From: Anaerolineales bacterium
GTDB taxonomy: Bacteria > Chloroflexota > Anaerolineae > Epilineales > JAANWY01
Reading direction: 5' to 3'
NCBI GenBank assembly: GCA_018263655.1
Contig: JAANWY010000207.1
Location: forward strand, 1-10,680
Length of the DNA: 10,680 nt
Both the position numbers and the translations under genes were made by a program. The notes beneath the pieces are model-generated. The model was given only the letters and a program-made list of their open reading frames with translations, searched no databases and was not told the DNA's origin. The stretch's first letter is position 1. Each line of letters starts with the position of its first letter. Shown piece after piece: positions 5,540-10,680 of this stretch.

Positions 5540-6382
5540 CTACAACTCAACCGGCTTGCGACGGATGTCAACGTCGGGCAGCGGCTCGTCGCTGCGAGTG
5601 ACGATGCGCCAGAGTTCCGCCAGTGCGCCGGCCACCAGCCGCCGACGGGTCAGGACTTTGTACGTCTTGCCGTTCTCGCCGTTGGCAGCAATCTCGACGG
5701 CTTTCTCGGCCGGCACCTCCGGCGCATTCGCCCACATGCGCAGAATGCGCGGGAAGTACTTGAAGCGCCGTGGCAGCTCATCGCCGACGATCTCGACATC
5801 CGTCAGCATATCGGTCAGCACCATGCCCGGGTTGAAGAGGATGATGTCCACGCCGTGGTCAGCATACTCCTGCGCCAGTCCCTGCGTGAAATTGCCCACC
5901 CACGCCTTCGTCGGGGCGTAGGCGTTCTGGAACGGCGCTGGACTATCGGCGCCGCGCCCGCTCAGGTTGATGAGCTTGCCGGCGCCTCGGGGCAGCATCT
6001 GCTCCAGCGCGACGCGCGATCCGTAGTAGGTACCTAAGGTGTTCGCGCGTAGAACCGTTTCGTATCGTTCGATCGGTTTGTCCAGCGTGCGCCCGTATGG
6101 GCCGGACAGTGCCGCGTTGTTCACCCAGATATCGATGTGCCCAAATCGTTCGATGGCCCGATCTGCGAGATCTTGTACCTGGGTCAGATTGCCGACGTCG
6201 CACGGCACACCGAGAACGGTTCCGCCCATATCGGTGAGTGATTGGGCAGTTTCTTCGACGGCGGCCGGCGTCCGTGATGACACGACGATACTGGCGTCTT
6301 CCCGCACGCAGGCTTCGGCAATCGCCCGCCCGAGTCCACGCGTACTGCCGGTGATGACGGCGACCTTGTTGGCTAGCTTCAT
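5540..6382 (-). CDS. Short-chain dehydrogenase/reductase (classical SDR)
   Basis: This 280-residue NAD(P)-dependent oxidoreductase has all classical SDR motifs. They are the dinucleotide-binding TGSTRGLG (11-18), the D62-V63 adenine-contact pair, NNAA (88-91), N114, catalytic S141 in NLSGRGAD, Y155 and K159 in YAPTK, and the NPG at 184-186. A basic R36-x-x after strand two (SSRTP) hints at NADP(H), as inference only. The substrate is unknown. The C-terminal 60 residues are an extension with an R-R-F-K-Y-F-P stretch, probably for substrate or membrane contact. ATG 6380-6382 is chosen because GAGGTGG, inside the end of the MFS gene, sits 9 nt upstream; an in-frame TTG further up overlaps that gene. 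It is translationally coupled to the transporter, with 4 nt between stop and start. Confidence 0.92.
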   Translation of the reverse strand: MKLANKVAVITGSTRGLGRAIAEACVREDASIVVSSRTPAAVEETAQSLTDMGGTVLGVPCDVGNLTQVQDLADRAIERFGHIDIWVNNAALSGPYGRTLDKPIERYETVLRANTLGTYYGSRVALEQMLPRGAGKLINLSGRGADSPAPFQNAYAPTKAWVGNFTQGLAQEYADHGVDIILFNPGMVLTDMLTDVEIVGDELPRRFKYFPRILRMWANAPEVPAEKAVEIAANGENGKTYKVLTRRRLVAGALAELWRIVTRSDEPLPDVDIRRKPVEL

Positions 6383-6386
6383 TGTC

Positions 6387-7832
6387 TCATTCCACCTCAA
6401 TACTTGGCGCAAATTCAGGCTCGGTCCGTCCCGTTGGTTCTTCCGGTTCCGTTGAGTCCGCTGTCTCTCGCGCTTCGATCATCGCCCGTTCTTCTTCACG
6501 GCTCTTCAGCAGCGCGCCTAGCAAGCCGGCGATGAAGCCGATGGCGCCCACGAAGAGGTATGCCTGATGGAAGCCGGTCAACCCGCCACCGACCGACGTC
6601 ACTACAGCGCCGGCCAGCGCCGACCCCAGCGCGATCCCGATACTGTTGAAGACGCCGATGATGGCCAGCGCCGCGCCACGGTCCTCCGGATCGGCTTCGT
6701 TGACGGCGATGTAGCGCGTCGGGGCACCCAACAAGCTGCTCAGCCCGAGGCCAACGATCACAGTGGACAGAATGAACACAGAGGTGCTCGCCGCGATCGT
6801 TCCGAGCATGATCATACCGAGCGACGTTGCCAGTCCGCCGAACATCAGCACGATTCGCGAGCCCACTCTGTCCAGCAGTCGCCCCACACCTGGCATGCCG
6901 ACGAACATCGTCGCCGCCAGCGGCATGATCATCAGGCCCGCCGAGCGCTCGCCGAGGCCCAGTGCCAAGCCGGCCAGCGTCGGCAGGAAGAAGATGCCGG
7001 CCTCGCCCAGGCCGGCGGTGCCGCTCAAGATGTTGGCCAGCACGATCTGGCGCCGGCTGAACAGGGCCGGCTTCACCACTGGGTCTTCAGCTCGGTGCTC
7101 AATTCGCCAGAAAATCGGTAGCAGCACGGCCGAGAAAGCCAGGAACGGCCAGACCGCGTTCAGGCTGCCGATGAGATTTTCGCCGTCGAGCTGGTTGACG
7201 CCGTACGTGAAGGAGACGAGCAGGATGTCGAGCACCACCATGCCCAGCCAGTCGAACGCCGGCGGCTCCTCCTCGCGGGCGATTGGCAGGTTGCGGAATG
7301 AGAGCCACATCACGATCAGCGCAATTGGGAAGTTGATGGCGAATATCCACGCCCAGCCGGCAACGGCCAAGATGATCACGCCCAGCAGCGGCCCCACGAT
7401 GGCGGCCACGCCCCACAAGGCGCCCACGATTCCCAAAGCGAAGCCACGTCGCTCCGGTGGGAACGTATCGCCGATGACGGCGTTGGCGACCGGGAAGATG
7501 CCGCCGGCACCCGCGGCCTGAATCCCGCGCCCGACCAGGAACACACCCAGATCAGGCGCCGAAGCGGCCAGGAGCGAGCCGGCACCGAACAGAATCACGT
7601 CCAGTGTGTAGATCGCGCGCCGGCCATAGATGTCCGAGAGCCGCGCCATCAGCGGCATGCTGACGATGTTGACGAGGACGTACACCGTCAGCGCCCAGCT
7701 CATATCGCGCGTCGATGCGCCGAAGGCTTCTTCCAAAACGGGGAAGGCCGGCGCCACGATGGTAATGTCCAGAGCGCCCATAAAGACGCCCAGAAGCACA
7801 GTGATAAGTACAGCTCGCTGTTTTCGATCCAT
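6387..7832 (-). CDS. MFS transporter, DHA2-type drug:proton antiporter
   Basis: This 481-residue inner-membrane protein belongs to the major facilitator superfamily, with length and pattern of the 14-helix DHA2 drug exporters. Seen in order are motif D1 LDITIVAPAFP (21-31) in helix 1, motif A ARLSDIYGRR (63-72) in the helix 2-3 loop, R102 of motif B in GRGIQAAGAGG, and motif C GVAAIVGPLLG (141-151). The last 40 residues are a charged cytoplasmic tail rich in glutamate. It probably exports a hydrophobic or toxic compound using the proton gradient; the substrate is unknown. ATG 7830-7832 has a GAGG-type site upstream. It is the first gene of an operon with the SDR, which may modify the same compound. 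Transcription probably starts from the promoter at 7877-7905. Confidence 0.92.
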   Translation of the reverse strand: MDRKQRAVLITVLLGVFMGALDITIVAPAFPVLEEAFGASTRDMSWALTVYVLVNIVSMPLMARLSDIYGRRAIYTLDVILFGAGSLLAASAPDLGVFLVGRGIQAAGAGGIFPVANAVIGDTFPPERRGFALGIVGALWGVAAIVGPLLGVIILAVAGWAWIFAINFPIALIVMWLSFRNLPIAREEEPPAFDWLGMVVLDILLVSFTYGVNQLDGENLIGSLNAVWPFLAFSAVLLPIFWRIEHRAEDPVVKPALFSRRQIVLANILSGTAGLGEAGIFFLPTLAGLALGLGERSAGLMIMPLAATMFVGMPGVGRLLDRVGSRIVLMFGGLATSLGMIMLGTIAASTSVFILSTVIVGLGLSSLLGAPTRYIAVNEADPEDRGAALAIIGVFNSIGIALGSALAGAVVTSVGGGLTGFHQAYLFVGAIGFIAGLLGALLKSREEERAMIEARETADSTEPEEPTGRTEPEFAPSIEVE

Positions 7833-7876
7833 TCAGTCTTTCCTCGCTAATTCGAAGGTACGCAAGAGCGCAGAAT

Positions 7877-7905
7877 AGGGTATCACCGATGGGGAAGAAT
7901 GTCAA
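7877..7905 (-). promoter_or_regulatory. Sigma-70-like promoter of the MFS-SDR operon
   Basis: On the minus strand a perfect TTGACA (complement of 7900-7905) is followed after exactly 17 bp by TACCCT (complement of 7877-7882). A TGA immediately upstream of it makes an extended -10 (TGATACCCT). Transcription would start near 7870, about 38 nt ahead of the MFS ATG. Confidence 0.55.
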
Positions 7906-7914
7906 GCGTGGAGA

Positions 7915-8013
7915 TTACAAAATGGGGCGGAAGCAGATTGTGCTGAAGGGCGCCGGCGCCAGGCGCTCGAAGTCGGGGTCGTCGTCTACGTTACCAGCAC
8001 AGTGGCTTTTCAT
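7915..8013 (-). pseudogene. Remnant of a PLP-dependent decarboxylase C-terminal region
   Basis: A 32-codon frame (ATG 8011-8013, TAA 7915-7917) encodes a stretch reading DPDFERLAPAPFSTICFRP at residues 12-30. This closely resembles the conserved segment near the C-terminus of group II PLP-dependent decarboxylases (aromatic-L-amino-acid decarboxylase family), where F/W-E-L-x-A-P-x-P-x-S-x-x-C-F-R is typical. The family protein is about 470 residues, so nearly everything is missing. The frame upstream shows no family similarity, and a stop cuts off the rest just after C-F-R-P. It even has GGGAG upstream of the ATG, so a tiny translated peptide is possible. The call rests on recognising the motif, without a database search. 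Confidence 0.6.
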
Positions 8014-8035
8014 GGTGGCTCCCTTGGTGTAGAAT
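8007..8035 (+). promoter_or_regulatory. Candidate promoter of the HEAT-repeat operon
   Basis: TTTTCA (8007-8012) and TAGAAT (8030-8035) are separated by 17 bp and match the sigma-70 hexamers at 4 and 5 of 6 positions. The start site would fall near 8042, about 60 nt ahead of the ATG at 8103. It overlaps the first codons of the decarboxylase remnant on the other strand. Confidence 0.4.
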
Positions 8036-8102
8036 TCTCCGTAAGACTGCGAATTGGAAGGGTTGTGACGCTGACCGCGAGACTTAGGGAGGATGAACTA
8101 GC

Positions 8103-9938
8103 ATGACGGACACACTTTTGTGGACTTTCGAGGACTATGAACGCTTTGTCCAACACGACGACTACTTCGCCCGCAGCTGGGCCGTCTATCGCATTCAGGA
8201 TCAGTATCCGGAGCGCGCGGCTGAAGCCTTTGTCAGCCTGCTGACGGATTGGGACACGTACCACCGAATCGTGGCGGCCGAGACGCTCGGTAAGACTGGC
8301 GACACTCGCTACGAGCCGGCGCTGCTAGATGTCTTATCTGAGCCGGAGGATCTGGTCAGGCGGCGGATCATTGTGGCGCTGGGTCAGCTTCGGTCCGAGA
8401 CGCTGCGCCCGGAACTCATCCGGGAACTTGATGCTGCTGAGGTCGAGCCGGCTCGAGGGTACGGCGATCCTCGTTCGGCTGCTGCTACCGCCTTGGGCCA
8501 CTATCCGGATGCTGAAGCTCGGGCCGCCCTGTGGCGCTTTGTCGAGCGATATCCGCTGGACGATCAGTTGGCGGACGACGCCTTCGAGGGAATTCTGCGT
8601 TTTCCAGAGGTGGACGCTGTCCCGCGACTCGTGCGACGCTATCGAGAGCTCACGCCGACGCGCAGTTGGGCCGGCGCCCTCTCAGCGTTTGCCGATGCGG
8701 CCGGCGTGCGACGACTGGTCGAAGAACTCACCTCAGAGGTCAAGAAGAGACAGGTTACGGTGTGGGAGACTCTGGAAGCATGGCTCGGCCAGTCGCTGAT
8801 GGCGTCGGTGGATTTCGAAGAAGCGTTCGAAGCAGCGGCGGAGAGAGACTATGCTGGGCTGTTACCCCGTATCGCTGCTGAAATCAGACACGTCGCTCAG
8901 GAACAGGAGGATGACGTAGACGCTTGGCGCGCCGCCTGGGCCGCTGGCGAGGTGCCCACGGGTTACCGGTGGCGGATGACGTACAGCGAGATGCTTGTCT
9001 CCGCTTTGGCCGAGAACGCCTCGCGTGGCCGCGAGCGTTATCTCGATGAGGTTAGCCTTGGCCTGGCATTGTTGGGCCAGATATTGACCGATTACGACGA
9101 CGAGGGGGCGTTGGAAGCTGCATCGGATGCCGAGGCGCGCCGCAAGGTTCTGTTGGGGATACTGGGCTCACCACGACAGAACGTCATGCCAGACGTGGTA
9201 GATCAAGTCGCGGCGCTAGGGCCGGCCGTGGTGCCTGATCTCGTCGGTGTGCTGAGAGGCGTCCGCTACTGGGGCTGCGAGCGAGCGCTGAACGCACTGG
9301 AGCACATCGCTCGGGCGCATCCAGGCGCGGCCGACGCTGCCGTGCCCGCCATCCTCGATCTGATCGATGAGTTCCAGGGTGACTTCGTGTTAGAGGCAGC
9401 GGAGGAAGCCTTGCGCGCTATCGGCCCGGGGGCGGTGGAGGAGGCAGCCGCTTGGTTAGGCCGAGTTGATTACGTCTACGACATCTACGTCACGGGAGCT
9501 ATCGGTGAGATTCCGACGGAGACGTCCGTTGATGTATTGCTGGACCATATCGATGATAAAGGCATGCTAGAAGAGATGGACGTCGAAGGGCTGGCGTCGC
9601 TGGGCCACCGGCGCGTTATGCCCCTCTTGCGGTCGATCTACCAGCCCGGCGATCCGCTGGTGGCTCGCGCGCTGTACACCGTCGGCGTAGTCAATGGCTA
9701 CACAGGCCCAGGGATGAGGGAGTGGCGGGCCATCGCCCAGGAGCAACAAGATCAGATTGCCCGCATCTTCGCTGATTCCCGCGATGAAGAGGAGGGGTTC
9801 ATTTCCGAACGCCCTGGACCGCCCGAAACAGACACCGAGCAAAGCGGGCGGCGCCGGCGCCGGCGGAAGAAGTCTGAGCGCAAGGAGCCGAAGAAGAAAG
9901 ACAAGAAAAAACGGAAGCGCCGGCGAAAACGGCGTTAG
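8103..9938 (+). CDS. HEAT-repeat-like protein with a basic C-terminal tail
   Basis: The 611-residue product is mostly alpha-helical with repeated helix pairs resembling HEAT/PBS-lyase-type repeats. These are clearest at residues 38-110 (HRIVAAETLGKTGD, then DLVRRRIIVALGQLRSE), 124-210, and 360-450 (NVMPDVVDQVAALGPAVVPDLVGVL, then ERALNALEHIARAHP, then EEALRAIGPGAVEE). Such solenoids usually bind proteins. After an acidic stretch (559-563) comes a disordered tail: from 583 to the end 24 of 29 residues are Lys or Arg, suggesting contact with nucleic acid, ribosome or membrane lipid (inference). It is cytosolic, with no signal peptide or membrane span. ATG 8103 follows AGGGAGG (8086-8092) at 10-nt spacing. 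It is the first gene of an operon with the downstream MFS gene, whose Shine-Dalgarno overlaps this stop codon. No exact function is recognised. Confidence 0.85.
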   Translation: MTDTLLWTFEDYERFVQHDDYFARSWAVYRIQDQYPERAAEAFVSLLTDWDTYHRIVAAETLGKTGDTRYEPALLDVLSEPEDLVRRRIIVALGQLRSETLRPELIRELDAAEVEPARGYGDPRSAAATALGHYPDAEARAALWRFVERYPLDDQLADDAFEGILRFPEVDAVPRLVRRYRELTPTRSWAGALSAFADAAGVRRLVEELTSEVKKRQVTVWETLEAWLGQSLMASVDFEEAFEAAAERDYAGLLPRIAAEIRHVAQEQEDDVDAWRAAWAAGEVPTGYRWRMTYSEMLVSALAENASRGRERYLDEVSLGLALLGQILTDYDDEGALEAASDAEARRKVLLGILGSPRQNVMPDVVDQVAALGPAVVPDLVGVLRGVRYWGCERALNALEHIARAHPGAADAAVPAILDLIDEFQGDFVLEAAEEALRAIGPGAVEEAAAWLGRVDYVYDIYVTGAIGEIPTETSVDVLLDHIDDKGMLEEMDVEGLASLGHRRVMPLLRSIYQPGDPLVARALYTVGVVNGYTGPGMREWRAIAQEQQDQIARIFADSRDEEEGFISERPGPPETDTEQSGRRRRRRKKSERKEPKKKDKKKRKRRRKRR

Positions 9939-9952
9939 GAAGTGATGTGAAA

Positions 9953-10667
9953 ATGTCCTTCGTTCCCTGGCTCACGACCAGAGCCGGCCTGGTGTCACGC
10001 TGGCTGTTGCAACTCGATCAACCGGCGCCGGCCCGCAGCGATGAGGAGATTGCGGCGGAGGTAGAGCGCAACTATCGTTGGAATTTCACCGTCAACCTGC
10101 TGGAGAGCGCCACTTTCTGGTTTGGTCTTAGTTTTGTGTCTTCCAGCACGATTGTGCCGCTCTTCATCAGCAAGCTGACGTCCAGCCCGCTGCCCATCGG
10201 GCTGGCGGCTGTGATTGCGCAGGCCGGCTGGTTCCTACCCCAGCTCTTCACCGCCAATGTGGTAGAACGGCTGGCGCGCAAGAAGCCGGTCGTCGTCAAT
10301 CTGGGGCTCTTTCTGGAGCGCGCGCCGATGTGGGTGATCGTGCTTGCTGCACCCATGGCGGCACGGTCGCCGGCATGGGGACTGGGGCTTTTCTTCGTCG
10401 GGTATGCGTGGCACGTCTTGGGAGCCGGCACGATTGCAACGGCCTGGCAGGACCTCATCGCGCGCTGTGTCCCGGTGGATCGGCGGGGGCGGTTCTTCGG
10501 CACGATGATGTTCCTCGGCGCCGGCATGGGGACGGTGGGAGCCGGCCTGAGCACCTGGCTCTTGAAGACGTTCCCCTTCCCCACAAACTTTCTGTACACC
10601 TTCACCATAGCCGCGGCCGCCATCGCCTGGTCTTCGAGATTCCGCTTCATGGTTGTCCATGGCGTAC
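9953..10667 (+). CDS. MFS transporter, N-terminal part (3'-truncated)
   Basis: The frame is open from ATG 9953 to the right adapter and gives about 238 residues, roughly the N-terminal half of an MFS permease. A soluble N-terminus (DEEIAAEVERNYRWNF, 30-45) precedes the first helix (LLESATFWFGLSFVSSSTIVPLFIS, 49-73). Further helices follow at about 81-100, 112-133, 141-163 and 180-204. Between the fourth and fifth helices lies AWQDLIARCVPVDRRGRFFG (164-183), typical of an MFS subgroup common in Chloroflexota and unlike the DHA2 exporter in this window. AGGAAGTG (9937-9944) overlaps the stop of the HEAT gene. An in-frame GTG at 9947 is an alternative start. The last ten or so codons turn from hydrophobic to basic in mid-helix, so the very end may be frameshifted or chimeric. 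The substrate is unknown. Confidence 0.88.
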
Positions 10668-10680
10668 AGATCGGAAGAGC
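10668..10680 (+). other. Illumina adapter remnant, right end
   Basis: The last 13 bases, AGATCGGAAGAGC, are the universal start of Illumina adapter read-through. They are not genomic, and they would add false codons to the truncated MFS gene if translated. Confidence 0.97.

Noticed and set aside
6383..6412. TTG start extending the SDR by ten codons
   Set aside because: It would overlap the transporter gene, and the family N-terminus begins at the ATG at 6382.
8093..8101. Two-codon ATG-AAC-TAG frame just before the HEAT gene
   Set aside because: Its ATG abuts the AGGGAGG with no spacing, so ribosomes cannot start there; it is a chance occurrence.
8010..8264. 84-codon minus-strand frame
   Set aside because: It is antisense to the HEAT gene start and in a different frame from the decarboxylase remnant, with no domain.
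10072..10650. 192-codon minus-strand frame
   Set aside because: It is a shadow of the truncated MFS gene on the plus strand, which has clear membrane helices and family motifs.
1..10680. CRISPR array, tRNA, rRNA, phage or defence genes
   Set aside because: I scanned for regularly spaced repeats, cloverleaf-like sequence and characteristic proteins, and none were seen. The repeats present are isolated inverted pairs.

Overview
The window is about 60% G+C and looks like a chromosomal piece of an uncultivated bacterium. The best guess is Chloroflexota, Anaerolineae-like. That rests on the gene content: a DUF3160 secreted protein, a lone lamin-tail domain, an M28 peptidase with a C-terminal dockerin-type repeat pair, and a particular MFS family. 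It is an inference, not a marker-gene result. Both ends carry Illumina adapter sequence (1-14 and 10668-10680), so the window is probably one complete adapter-ligated fragment of about 10.65 kb, for example a synthetic long read. The terminal genes are cut there.

Layout, left to right. A lamin-tail domain gene (+, 5' end unreliable) converges on a large secreted DUF3160 protein (-), with a perfect 11-bp hairpin between them. A 381-bp gene-free stretch (2642-3022) separates the DUF3160 gene from a divergent two-gene operon. It holds a bidirectional -10-like site, an AT-rich imperfect palindrome, and a complete 126-bp IS66-type MITE with 29-bp terminal inverted repeats and an 8-bp target duplication. 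The MITE ends 20 bp upstream of the operon's Shine-Dalgarno. The operon encodes a TM1367-like cyclophilin-fold protein and a VOC-superfamily protein. It converges on a secreted M28 zinc peptidase (-) across a 96-bp palindromic repeat with 20-bp perfect arms.

Next comes a structured intergenic stretch (5192-5539). A minus-strand operon follows, with a DHA2-type MFS drug transporter immediately upstream of a short-chain dehydrogenase/reductase (4 nt between stop and start). Behind its promoter lies a 32-codon remnant that looks like the C-terminal part of a PLP-dependent aromatic-amino-acid-type decarboxylase. The right part is a plus-strand operon: a 611-residue HEAT-repeat-like protein ending in a very basic Lys/Arg tail, then a second, different MFS transporter cut by the right adapter.

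There is no sign of a phage, CRISPR array, tRNA, rRNA or defence island. The most informative unannotated signals are the IS66-type MITE inserted into an operon leader, the strong excess of the palindrome GCCGGC (about 56 copies counted by eye), the decarboxylase remnant, and a 20-bp inverted copy of internal sequence touching the left adapter, which is probably a library artefact.
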